From Membranipora membranacea (taxonomy: Eukaryota; Bryozoa; Gymnolaemata; Cheilostomatida; Membraniporidae): a stretch of 64,000 nt of DNA. The notes below the pieces were generated by a model. It was not told where the DNA came from. It saw nothing but the letters and a program-made list of their open reading frames with translations, and ran no database searches. Position numbers and translations under genes: made by a program. Each line of letters begins with the position of its first letter. Position 1 is the stretch's first letter. The DNA is taken from NCBI GenBank assembly GCA_914767715.1, contig OU612074.1, forward strand, positions 10,946,062-11,010,061. Reading direction: 5' to 3'. Below are positions 1 through 13,600 of this stretch, piece by piece.

Positions 1-1644
1 CAATAGATCATTGTGGTGTGATTATAACTAGGTTCTTGGCACTAGTAGTGGGGTATTCTTTTGAAAATCTGCTGATATTGCATAGCATAAAGTTTAGCGA
101 CCTCAATACACCCGATGCCTGCCAAATACGCTGTTATGCGTTGAAAGACTTGAATATAGTCACCTTTATACCATAGAGGAGTAAAGTATTGGACGGAGGA
201 AGATTTTGTCATTTCATGCGTGCTTTTTATGATGAGAGTTAAGGCTAGCTAACATTACCACCATCTCATTGCATAGCCATAACTCCTGCCATAGCGAGTG
301 AAATTTGGTGCTAGCTAACATTTAGTCAGCTCTTAACCTCAATACATTGTAATAACTTCCACCTTGGCTAGCGAAATTTGGTGCTAGCTATTAAATATTC
401 ACCTCTTGACTAGGGACACTATACTTGACCTTGTATTTATTACTCCAGGATATACCCTAGATTAAGTTAGCCATAAATCTACTCACTATCTGTTATGGCT
501 TAACTTTGTGTGCTTCCAAAATATTTATCTTATCAAGCGAGATTGGAATTTAATGGCATTTTTATGACAAATCCACACTATACACTCATTGACTTGAGGA
601 AAACCAGTAGTCAGCTGATTAAACCTTATCTAAAGTCTATAGTAGACTAGATGTGATACACCAAGTCAAACAGCCTGTATTTGCTTGCCAAAAATGTGCT
701 GTCAGAGGATTTGCCAGCTTTCTCATATCTGACTCATTATATCAGCTTTGGGGTCAGTAGTACGTTTGATAATGGATGTGACGACTTAGTAAGTCATAAC
801 AGTGAGTGAGGCAGTGAGATTGCTTCATGTCTGATAGATACACTGAATTTGAATGCATATCTGTATAATTATGATAATAATAGACAGCTATTGCCATATT
901 CAAATATTAATTCAGAGTAAGGATATATTAACAGAGTAATGAAATATCCATTCTCTGCAATTATAAATTGCTCAACCAGCTGTTACATAAGTCAGTGTGG
1001 TGTTGTGTGTTTGGTCACATGGTGCTTTGTTGACTTGTGTACTAGACACTTGGTTCCAATGTAGGAAGTAGATTGTCCTTCAAGTTCAGTGTCCAGATTT
1101 CGTATTACAGGAAGAGTATTTACCTGTTAAGCCTAAATAAGCCAATCGTCGAACAATAGCTTTTCTTAGTATTTCCTGATTAGTAAACCAGAGAGGCATT
1201 GGTATGGTTGACAGCAATGTAAAAAAATTGCCAGCATGCTATCTCTGGTCTCTTATGAGTTATGCCAAAAATTTCTCTGCAGACTTCTTGAATAACGAAA
1301 TACCGATCTTGGTCAAGGAATAAGATTAATTGCGTTGCAAGGATTAGCAATTTCAGCGACCATGGGCCTAATCCTAATTTACAGGCTTGTCTTTTTTAAT
1401 ATGTTTCTCTTCTACCTATGTAGCTGGTTGTGGCATTCCCTTATCGACCACATCCCAACTAATGGGTGGTGGTTAATAATGGATTTCGCTAACAATGGAC
1501 CCTAACCTGCAATGTTTGAGCGCTTAAATTGAAGAATCTTACAGATTGTCTTCACACCCCTGAGGATCCTCCCCCTAGGGCTAACCTGCTTTTGTTATAA
1601 TACTTTCACTGCAATTATTATATGGCCTCTGATTTTTTTTGCAG
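1..1644 (+). other. 5' intron (end of an intron) of the VPS13 gene
   Basis: No exon was found here. The first exon in the window begins after the acceptor at 1641-1644 and enters with two bases of a split codon, so coding exons must lie upstream. The missing part of the chorein domain (start codon and the first 70 or so residues in human VPS13A) was looked for here and not seen. A local near-repeat with the core AAATTTGGTGCTAGCTA occurs near 301-317 and 374-390. Confidence 0.6.
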
Positions 1645-4600
1645 GCTTGCTGGAGTTGCGTATACCAGCTATTACTCGAATATACTCAGATTCTATCGTG
1701 GTTACCGTTGAGAACCTACTACTTCTCTCTAGCCCTGTAGTCGACAGACAGTATGACCCAGCTCGAGATGAGGCCCTCAAAGAAGCCCGCAAACGTGATA
1801 CACTCGAAAAGTTGGAACAACTGCTACAACAAGGTTTGACAGTCACTATTTTTTTGATGTCTCTTCGGTTTTGGTCAACTCATTGTTAATCTAGTTTGTT
1901 CAGAGTCAACAGCACAGTTAGATAATGTAAATGTCGCAAGCCTTGTCGGGACACTTATTCGACTATGGCCTATGGCTCCAACTCTTTGCCCTCCTTGTGG
2001 AGTTTGACCTGCACCAACACTCGTCACATTACTCTTTACACAATGCTAGTGGTGGTGCCAGCAATGAACTAGTTCATTGGTGCATGCATAAGATTAAGTG
2101 TCGTCTATGGTAGATAGAATGTAACATCATAGTCATACCAAGTTTGACAAGTGTGATATTTATAACTAGGACCTTAAGTTTGAACGTCATGATATAGCAC
2201 TGAACAGAAATGAGCAAATTTTTAACCTGTTCGCTCACGATGATATGCCTAGAAGGGTGTAGTCTCTCTATGCATCTTGGTGAATCGGCTTGACATGCTT
2301 AGTAATGGGAAAGGGAGGGACTGGGTCAAGTTGCATAACTCCACAACTAAGTGTTCCTTGTTGGGTGTATCAGATCTGTCAGGGGTGCCATTTCCTAATT
2401 GTTCACTGCTTGGTGGGTCTATAATTCTGCTGATAGATTTGGATGAGGGAGCCCAATTGACAGACCAAAAACCCTGAGAGAAGAGTGATGCAAAGGGTTA
2501 TTTGAGATGATCAAAAACCCTGATATATTGGCTTTACGAAGTATGCGGGTATTTTATATTATATTGTGTAACTATTTTCAGCCTCCACAAATCGTAAGTG
2601 GGTTCACAGCTTCACACATTGCGGTGACTGAGTTATGCTTTTTTTGTAGCTTCAATCAACATTTTCCTGAGTGAGGCCTTGGGCCTACACCTCTGTGTGG
2701 GTGATATTAGAACTTTTAATTACATAAAATACCTCTAGAGAAACAAACATGACGGTCAATGTATAGCTTGATTAATGAGCTCTGTGACCTAGTTTTGGTG
2801 TTGATGTAACGCTGCTTTCTGTGTGCTCTTTTCTAGAACACAATACGCCTTGTTACTCCCATTCATGATAGCATGTCTTTGCTGTATTTGGACCAGGTTT
2901 GACCTTCAATATTACATGGTTCATGGGACATTTAAGCGCCCTGGGAATTATATCTGAATAATAACTGGAACTAGTATGATTAATGAGTTGTGTGGTATTT
3001 TAAACAGTGTAAAAGTTGGCAACCCTAACAACGCTCAGCTTGGGTTGCTTGTTTTGCAGCACCAAACCCATGTGTCAGTAATATGGAATGCATAACAATT
3101 ACTCCTCCACCTCCCAACATGATCAATTTCTGTTTTAGCTTTGCTACTGAAATTCACTAAGAATTATGTCCAATATTTGCAAAATGAGAATTATGATGAC
3201 GGCATATTTAATGCATCAATGGTGTATGTCTTGTATTTCAGATCAGAAAGCTGATGGCGACAAAAGCACAGAGGGGGAGGCTGACAGAGGATTTATAGAG
3301 ACAATCAAGCTAACTGCCCTTCAGGTTTGAACTTTTGTTTCTATGCTTGGTACCATGCTCATTGATGCGATTTTGACCCTTCATTCGAAGCACGTAAACA
3401 ATTAAGCCATTCAATTTTGTACCCATTGGTCATTCGCATTCACAAACCGAATTTGTTTGGCACCATTTGTAATTATTTCGTGTTTTGATAACATAACCAG
3501 CCCAACCTCAAATGACCACCAAAATTCATTCGATAGGATGCTAATGATCATTCGAAGCATGGAAACCGACAACCCTCTGTGTTTCATAAGCTCAACTAAG
3601 TTCTTTCATTGTTCATTGTTCTACGTTTCTTTGCACAATTTTCTCCTCCTATGAATCAAAATATTTGGTTGGAAAATAGCAGAAGGCTATCAACATATCA
3701 GAGTTCAATATCTGGTGGTTCACCAGTAGTCTGAGCTTCCTAGACTCTTGCACCCCTCCCCCCCCCCCCCCCCTCCAACTGCTTACTTGTTTGAAACTTT
3801 TTTTGCAAACGCTATGAAGTAGTAAAATCCAGAATACTTTGAAGAAGATTGATGAATTTCCACAGAACTCGTAGGCTGGAATCCCAAGGCACAATGGATC
3901 GGTCCAGCTCGTAGCACCATTTATCAGTTTGTTACAAAATACTGCATAAGTGTGTTTTGGAATACGTGACTGATTCTAATTCCAATGCCAGGCAGGAAAA
4001 AGATTTTAATTTAAGTATTCCCATGGAGAGATGGTGACGCCATTACATGCTCCATATCCAGGACAAATCCCTGTAGGGCCTACCAACTAAATGTCAAAAA
4101 CCTGAAAGTCTTCCATTCATGTAACAGTGTTTTTCACCTTGTTGGCTAAATCAGATAATTCTCTCTTGCTCCCAACTAAACTGTGACATGAAGCAAAACA
4201 ACGATTTATGGTTTTTCAGGCCATAATGATTTATGTCTTATGTGGTTCAATTCAAACAATGAATGCTGAAGTACCTCTTAGACATGCTGGTTAACTCAGT
4301 ACATATTTATCGTGTTGTTGTGACACGCTTAGTAAGTTCACCTGTTTGGTTGGGGGCACTGACCTCAATGTCAATGTGCGTATTCACAAAACCTCAGTCT
4401 GCGGCACACTCAAACAAACAAAATATGGAAAACGAATTTGCAAACATGAGCGACAACCTTGTAAATGAAAGTGATAAATATTCTATCATTTATGTCACCA
4501 TTGTCGAAAGAATATTTTGTTCACAATTCTACACAGTATTCTAACAAAGCAATACTGATTATTGACTTTGTCATATGAGGAAGAGTGGGAAATCCCATTT

Positions 4601-7600
4601 TCATGTCTCGTTCAGTGTCGCATTTTTCCCAGACATTTTATTTCCATTAGAACTAGACCTATTTACAAGTTTGTAATAAATTGCAATTTGACAACTATTC
4701 CCCCTTGATAGAATTATGTTAGATGGATAAATGGCATCAAACATTATCATATTACACAAATTGAAGTTTCGATCTTTGAGAAGTAATTTCTCATCGCTAA
4801 CAATTTCAAAATTTTCCCTTCTGAACAGATTTAAAACTGTTTTAAATTTTGTGCACTCATTGGGAATTTCTGCTTATACATCATCATACAGTTTCATTGT
4901 GCGCAGTCTCCATAGGACTCCATGGAATAGACCAGTCTTGTGACACAGAATATTGTGTGCAAGGAAGTAGTAGTATTTCCCTACAAATCAACAATATATA
5001 CCCAAAATTGGACCAAAAGATGAGGAGTGTAGATCTAGTATGATCAATTTTGTCTACAAAACCTGGCGGCTCACCAGTAGAACTGGAGTTACCCTAAATG
5101 CAGGCAAATTAGATCAAACTTAATCTAGACTAGGGGTAGGTTCTAAAGGCCTGCTCTACCACCCCTAATATAAATTAACCGACTGAATATAAAGCTTCTA
5201 CCAGTTTATATCATATATTTTCAGAACCTGCTAGTGACAATAAGAAATATCCATATACGATACGAAGATGACATCACAAACTCAAGTACTCCATTTTCCT
5301 TTGGTATTACTTTGGAGGAGCTTTCTCTCAAACCGTACACTGCAGACAAGGATGGGATCACCTCTAATACTAATCTGTCTCTGGTCAATAAGGTATGGTG
5401 TCAAGTAAAGCTTTGTAGAGCATAATGTGACCTTCTGTATTAGGATTGCATGGCTGGGAAATTTATTGCGTTTTTGTTTTTAAGTAGTGCTGATTTAGCA
5501 ACATAATCTGCCGTGTTTTGGTATTATAGAGGTCTTCTCTTTGTGAGATGATATATACTTAGCTCAGTCTTCATACACAGATCTCATTTTAACTCAGGCC
5601 TATGTTAATTCACGGGCTTAATTTTCGTTCTTAATGGCTGCTAGGTTGGCTGTTAGGGCCATCCTGAATCAGACTACACATAATTAAACATTTTCTCCAA
5701 TGTCTTGCTTCTTTAATGTCTATTTGTTTCTCGGTAAAATACTACTGTCATGCTTCAGGGATTTATGTAACTGGCATTTTGCTTACCTTTTGACCGATAT
5801 ATTTTTAGGTTGTATGCCTGAAGGACTTGAGCGTTTATTGGAACTGTGTGCTGGGAGAGGAACATCTACTCAAGAGTAGGCTCAATACAGCCGACTGGAA
5901 GGGAGAAATGGAAAAAAGTATCACAGAAACTGAGATGCTCGGGAGCAAGTTTGATTACCGTGAGTAGAGTTATGTTATCCGTAGAGGAGGGAATTAGCCT
6001 TGACATGCGGCTACTTTTTTTGTTTCGGGGGTAGCCTTGTATTTTTGGACATCATATGAAAAGTTGTCTTCTAATTTGTAGTTCTTATCTACATCACTTT
6101 GAGCTGTGTCTTTTTTTTTTGTCTCATAGGCAAATAAATTAACTTGAACCCCCAAAACAAAAAAGTACCAGCGGGATAAGGCCTAGGAGGAAATTTGCCG
6201 GGTTTTGATTCTCCTTGCTCTATTTATATCTTCTCATGGGGTCAATTAGGCCTCTAATTGACCCTATGAGGAAATAAAAAGTTCAATCAAGCTGTGAGCG
6301 GTTTGTGAACAGACTGGGCTCATTTTCACAGCATTTGACAATCATTTATTGATTTGGTCAGCTTTAAGGTTATGATACCAACAATGACTGACAGAGGTTA
6401 AGGTCACCCCTTCCCCCAATGTATCGGTGTCAGTTTTATTGGTTGTCAGCCGAAAATCAGCAGTAGTCCCAAATTAGCAGCAGCAGCATCAGTAGGTTCC
6501 GAACATGTCTGGTGATCTGATCTCAGTATGATTTTGAGAAATCATGTTTTTCTGGGTAGCTGTGGGAATGGACATGAAGGGAACAAAAAATGAACTAGCA
6601 AACTAGTCATTTATGGATGGATGGATTACGAAATGTCACTGTCCCCTGATTACAAAATATGAACATAAGTTTCAAATCCTAATAGATTAATCTAATGTAT
6701 AGCCAAACAAGATATGATTTATGCACAGCAGACAACCAAGTTAATCTTGTGAGTTTGTGTCGCCTTTAAGGGTGGGACTGTAAATTTAGTTTTTGTGCTA
6801 CTCAATTGGCCATTTTGTACAATCAGGTCCATATTTTTTTCTTTGCAGTGGTAGAACCAATCAATGCCAAAGTGGACATCATAATAAATACGGAGAAGAA
6901 CATGGATCACCCAGCTGTGTCGTGTCGCGGTAACTTTGATCACATCATTGTCAACTTCAAGCGTCATATGGTGAGTTAGATGTCTACTAAAAACTATATG
7001 TTTCTGTTAGTCTGTGCTCATCTCGGCTTTGAGGGGGAACATAGGGTATTGGGAGATTTACAACATATGAAAAATAACTACATTTTTGCCAATCAAGTTG
7101 CGGGTATAATATATCCGATTATCTGACGGCCAGAAATGTAGTTGATAGCATATAAAACCATAATTTACAGAATCGAGAATATTTTTTAAATATGTTTTTA
7201 TCTTAAAGAGTTTTTCAATCTCACTTTAGGAATTGCTTTTTACGGTAATGTTCTCAGCCTAGGCAATGAGTGCAATGTATTGTGGTCGATCATGTTCTGC
7301 TTTGCATCAACGTCTTCTTGATAAAAATGTTACAACCCATATCAAAAACATCTTGCAACTTCCATTCGTTATCTTATGTTGGGAATATGAAGTTGTATTC
7401 CACTAATGCCTTTTGTTTTCTAGTTCCTGAACTCAATAATTCTGAAGGATTCGTTTGCGATGATGAGAGTCAATGAGAAGTATAGAATGTTCCATCCAAA
7501 CTGTAAATGTAAAGGGAACGCCAAACTATGGTGGAAGTACGCATATAAGAGTGTACATGAGTCTGTCGTCAAACCTAAACTCGAGTTCTGGAGCAGAATA

Positions 7601-7611
7601 TGGGAATACAG
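1645..7611 (+). CDS. VPS13A/C: VPS13 exons 1-6: N-terminal chorein region (window residues 1-300)
   Basis: Exons: 1645-1833, 3242-3324, 5225-5392, 5809-5959, 6849-6970, 7424-7611. Exon 1 reads LLELRIP...YDPARDEALKEA, matching human VPS13A from about residue 75 (LIIPWKNLY...IKYDPLKEEK). Exon 3 has NIHIRYEDDITNSSTPFSFGI, the most conserved chorein motif. Exon 4 reads LKDLSVYWN, exon 5 PINAKVDIIIN, and exon 6 YRMFHPN followed by LWWKYAYKSV. This end of the protein takes lipid from the ER, and in the family the FFAT and chorein parts tether it there. Phases are 2-in/1-out, 1/0, 0/0, 0/1, 1/0, 0/2 and join cleanly. The start codon and first coding exon(s) are missing, because they lie upstream of the window. 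Confidence 0.93.
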
Positions 7612-10600
7612 GTTAGTGCAAGATCGCTTTGATCCGATATATGTTCCACATTGCAATCACATTGCAATCACCTTAGCATTCCTGTAATTACACTGGGAAT
7701 TCCAGAGAATTGGATCAGAAGTGCAAAAAATATTGTTAATCTGATAGAAATATGTTGCCGAAATTCGTCATAAATTCAATTTTTACGGCCTATTTTTATT
7801 CCTGACATTGCTTTGAATGTACTCGAGAGTAGTTAATATTTCACTATTGCCTGCGCAATGAATGTGGAATTTTGCCCCTGCGATATCCTAAAAGTGACAG
7901 TCCTATTAGAGAGGTTGATATATGACCCCAGTAGCTCGAATATTGTGAGTTCATAGGGCAAATAAAACTAATTAAAAAATGAAAATTGTGGAAAATAGCA
8001 TTTTAGTTTTTTTAAATTATTTTAGCAAGGATCATAGTGGATCAAAGTGGTCAGGGGGAGGCAATAAATCACTATGATCCACTATGATCCCAATTTTCAG
8101 ACTTTGCAGCATTTTTACTGCAACTAGGTTCACAGGATGTTTATTTCATATGCCCTAATGACTTTTCAGCCTGAAATCTTTAAAACCATACCAAACATGG
8201 CCTAGTAGGACTGTCACTTTAATCATCTAGAGGGCAGGTTTTTATTTATCTAGATTGTTGCCTTATCTCTGAAACAATTACCTACTCTTCTCCAAATACT
8301 ATCAACTTGACTCAGCAGATGGAATGGCAAAGAGATTAAGTGTAGTGTCATCCCTACATTTTACTTTTTGTTTCAAAAGATGTACTATTTCATTATTTAT
8401 TATTGATATTTGATATTTATTTTTTTTTTTTACAGGGCATTATATAAGCTATATCGTAATCTGTATGTGAAGAAGTTGTTAGCCACACTAACCAGTGAGA
8501 AAGAAAAGGCAGAACTAGACGAGTATGAGATGAGGCTGAATGTAGAGAGTATCGTGATGGCCAGGAAAGAAGCGGAGCTTATGGTTAGTTCATCCCTGAA
8601 TGAGACATAAATACCAACAAAATACAAGCAAATAACACAAAACACCACAAAAAGCCTCAAAAAACATTGATCATAATGTTTATTTAACAAACAAAGCTTA
8701 TCAAGAGTTACAGAGCAGTTCAGAAAATTTATAGTGAACATTGCTTTCAGTATCAAGGGTCTTGATTAAAAGATATGATGACAATGTCATATTTTTGTGT
8801 GTGCAGATAATTGCAATTAGGAGTTGTGTTCTCTCTGAACATACAACTTTTAAGAAGACAACTCCAAATTAATATGTACTCCCTGTTGTAACCAGGGAGG
8901 GGTCTCCCACCCTCCCTGTAGGACAAAACGCTTTCATAGAAATTATAGTTCATGAAAGGAGTCAGGAGTGGTCTAATGGTACGGATTTTGGATCTTTGAG
9001 GTCCAGGTTCAATTCCCGGCGCCGGCAGTCATTTCTGATTTGGTACTGGCACACCATTCATCCTTGCCAGGTCCTTGCGGAACAGGACCAAAAATACTGG
9101 AGGTCCACTGTGTGTTTGCACACCCCACACGCAGTAAAAAGAACCCCCTCCGCCTCTTCGATATAAAGTGTAGCCGATCCGGCGGGCACGGCTATAGGGT
9201 GCGGCATGAGTACTATGGGTCCTGGTTCCTGTACCCAAGAGAGGAAAACTCTCTCCGCTTCAAAGATGATGATGATAGTTCATGAAGACATCTGAACCAC
9301 TACTTCGCATTAACAGGATCTCTTGTAGTTTGGAATGACGTGGCTGTTTATTCATGTGTGACCCCCGTTTGGTCATGACATATAAAAAAAGCAGTAATAT
9401 TCAGCATGTCTTAAATCAGATGCGGATTTCTCATTTCAGTATTTGGAACAGAAACCTTCAATGGCAGTAGAAGAATCAGCTAATGAGGGTATCTATTCAC
9501 GCTTCTCAAACTGGTGGAGCGGTGGTGTGGAGGAAACTAAGCCTAAAGTTATCAGAGCGAAACCAACAGCTAAGAAAGGTTAGCAATAAATCATTTTAGA
9601 GACTAGCCCAGACCAAAGCATCAGTCATTCAGGCAGTAATACTAGTTGTGACTATATGAATTCTAACGCATATAATACTAGCTTTCTGACTATGAAGTGC
9701 TCTGATCTGTTGGTAGTCTTATGTAGGTTTAATTCGGTGTTATCAGTTTCTCCAAACATCAGATGATTGTGAAAGGATTATGTATATCCCATTATTATTC
9801 TGGAGAAGAATAAGTCCTTAGGACTTGTACCCAAGATCTCAATGGCTACCTCTTAAACCATCTAACTTCTGTCAAACTGGCTTTCAATATTTGCCCCATA
9901 GGTTTAAAGTTGCAATTATGCACTATTTTTGTTGAAATTTATATTCTTGGTCTACAAATAAAGGATCCCCACAACATTATTTTTGACTTAGGCTGTAACT
10001 CAACATCTCTGAAAAAGGAAGGGCCATGTCTAGCTGAGTAGGTACAACATCAAATCGAAATCAAAATTTAGTGGTAGACTGTATTGATGATAACCTCGAT
10101 GATTCTAGTTACGAGCTGATAATTTGTCTGTGTTATAGAGGAATGGTGGAATGAGATTGATAAGGAAGAATTATACCAGGCTCTGAACTACACTAAACAA
10201 GACGACAACAACAATGCCTCTGCGGAAGATTCGGTATGTGTGTACTACACTCCTTCAGTTTTATGATGAGTCAAGTGGTATTTTTAAGCTGCTTGGATTC
10301 AACTGGCCAATACTGTCAGACATGTTAGATATTCACTAAAATAAAAGTTCAGTATTTAATGATTTAGTATAATAGTATATGAAAATGGAAATCGAAGTAG
10401 AGAAATTGTCATTGACTAATCACTTCGTTCATAGAGATACCCAGATTCTCGGGTGAGTCGAGTGAGTGATATGAGAGTTAAAGATATGATGTGATAGCTT
10501 TCACTTAGGTTAAAGCTTCAAGATTTGTTTTTTGATTGCTGCCATCTTCATAGTGTGATTGGTCTGCTTCTGATAATTGCAATTATAATGCATCCCACTT

Positions 10601-13600
10601 GCTAAGCCTCTATGACTGTGAGAAAGCTCGAAAAATTGGCCACATAAGTTTAAGTCACTTGACACAAACGAAAGAGGAAACATGGAATGTAATACAACGT
10701 AATGATGTTGGGGGTAGAGCATTCGTACCTGATTATACGTCAGTTCTTTGAGAGTTTTGGGCTATTGTTGTTTTGTTAAGGACTATCGGTAAGCACCTGG
10801 GTAGCTCAGCAAAGCTAACTGATATTTTGCGTAAATCAGTGCTTATCTAACATTCGTATCATTTAATGTTAAAGCTCTTTCCATGGAGTGTACTTGTAAT
10901 GCTGCTCAATTCCAACGCAATCTGCTGCTCTTTAGATGCACATGGTCACATTTTGAGGATGTACTTTGCACCAAAACTTTAGCTGCTGGCAATAAAATAT
11001 CTACTAGGGGTGTTTACCACTTGTATAACAAATAAATTCAAATTATTTGACGTGAAACTTTATCACCCAATACTGCTGACAAGCGGTGAACTATGGAAGT
11101 CCTTCATATTTTCAGGGTGATAGACAAGAACAGGATGGAGTGGATTATCTTCCATTTTTGATGCCACCAAAAACTTAGCTGTTATTTTTGGACTAATCAA
11201 TTTAGCAGAGCTTAGCGCCTTCCTTCTCAAACCACCGGTGCTCCGATCTATTGGGGTTTTATTATAAGCCAATGTCTCTCTTTTTCAGGGTTATGTTAAG
11301 TACAGACTGGATATGAAGATGGATGGTATTCAGCTTAATTTACTCATCGATGCCAGGAATAATAAAGAACTTCATGTGGCCACTCTATACATCAAAGATA
11401 TCACAGGTTAGTTTCTTTCACGGTGTCTTACAACTAACTCATACACTGCAAGATATAATTGTTTTTACATCGTAACTTACATGGCTGTAGAGCTTGGGTC
11501 TGGAATTCTGTAGGTAAAAGTATATTATACTCAAATCAAATGTAGTAACTGCGGGTAGCAAATTTCTTGCGGAATTCGCAGTACTATTTGGTGCTATACA
11601 TTATATTATGAACTACCTCCCTCCATTCCCTCCATTGGTTATTGTATAATGATCATTTCTATATTATCAATTTGTATTTGCATTTATGTAAAAACAGGGA
11701 GTTTGGGATAAACCTCCCAGGTAAAAATACCTACTCAGGACATTACTTTAGGAGTCGTGCTCACACTAAGAATGTGAGAGCAACTCCGAATTCAGATGAT
11801 TTTTCTGCATTTCTTTAAATAAATTTAGGTGCCCTTGGGGTGAGAGTACAAGGTCTGAAGTTTACCAGTAGTGTAAGTCATGCTGAGATATACAGTAACC
11901 TGACAGGACCTACACAGAGGATTTATATAGCTGATGTGGATAAGATAAGAGCTAGTCAACTATCTGAAGGTTTGTACTATCCTAGTCTGAGTAAGACCAC
12001 TGTATACTTATCGGTTTACGTCATCATAAGATGAACATTGATGTATAGTTGTAACCTAGTCTGAATAAAACCACTGTATGCTGATCTTTTTACTTCATCA
12101 TAAGATGAACATGGATGTATACTAGCATCATACGTGTATTTTAAGTTCACCACTTTGGGCTGGGGGTGTTGAAACATAAAGTCAGGGGTGATCTGGGTAT
12201 GTGATCTGGAATTCTTTTCTTTTTGCGATTACATTTCAACCTATTTTCAATTGGAAACTCAGCCATTTTATGGGAATGAGTCTAGGATTGGTATAGTACA
12301 ACCTCAACTTGACTTGATGGAATATAGTCAAATCATAGCAAGCTTTGATATTTCATATGTTGAAATGAGACATAGGATGTTACTAGACTCAACCAAATTT
12401 TTACAATCATCATAGGTTAATCTTAGAAGTCATTATTATTGTTACCTAAATCATTATGCTTTTGTTTTACAGAAGAGAGTAGGTATTCTAGCATTGCTTA
12501 TTAGCATGTTCTATGCAAAAATTTTATCATAGATTTGAATAAATTTTCCCCTATATATATAGAGCAATGGAGTTGGACTCGCTTCTTCAGAACCTTTATT
12601 GTGTAGACCATCAATTCTTTATTTCCCATATTGTTCAGAATTACTGGTGAATGTAGCCTCCCTTGACAAGCTTGTCAAGACATGGTGTTTGATGATCTTC
12701 AAATCTTCATCCACCTCATTTCACCTCCAATCTCAAATTCTGACTGAAATATATTGTGGGACCTGGATTCTTTCAATCATTCCGCTCAGTTCGATTATAA
12801 TTCCTCGCCATTCATTGTCATGATCCTCAGTGACTGTATATGGCCCAACTGGTTTGAGGGCTGGCTTTCATGCACACAAATCAAACAAAGAGACAAGCGT
12901 GCCATTTCAACCAAAAGGGAGTTGTAAGCTATGATCGCATATTGCAACTTCAATCCAGAATACCAAAAATGTTCAGATCAATGGCATATATTTTTCTGTG
13001 AATTGATCGCAACATGTACTCCAAAAATTGCACTGTTTGATAAACACAAACTCGACCGATAACTTCCAACCAGTCTGCAATAGCGCATCACATGCTGGCA
13101 TGAATACAATCCCAGGGCTTTTTCCATATCGAACTATCACACTGGTGCCACGATATACTATTGCATGTATATCTCTGATCGATAGAGAGTGAATTAATTC
13201 ACTTAGCATGAGTACCATCACAAGGGATTTGGTTAGAAATCCCAAGTTCAATTTTAATAATTAGGGGCTGGCGCATGTTAGGTACTCGTACTAAATTGAC
13301 TCTAGCGATCAGAGATAAACATGATAATAGTGTAGTCTCAATGTTAGTGTGTCAAACTACACCAGGTTGTGTTTGAAATCTTACACACAGTCACCGATTC
13401 ACACTTTATGCTTCTGCAGGCAGTGCTCCTGAAGTGCCACACCGATGTGAATTAGGTCAGCATGCTCTAATTAACTGGCTTGTTCAAGAGTTTTAATGTT
13501 CACATAAGTTTCATGAGGTGAATTCATGGGTATCTCTTACAAGTTGTTACTTCTGAAACATATTACTGAAAAAAAAATCTATTTGGTTCCCACAAATACT

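Noticed and set aside
1-1644. First VPS13 exons within the window start
   Set aside because: No sequence resembling the start of the chorein domain and no suitable donor in phase 1 was found.
9029-9285. Open frames on both strands near 9.1 kb
   Set aside because: They lie inside the SINE flanked by target-site duplications.
13421-13500. Exon-like stretch after TTCTGCAG in intron 11
   Set aside because: Exons 11 and 12 already join in phase with a colinear sequence; no suitable donor follows.
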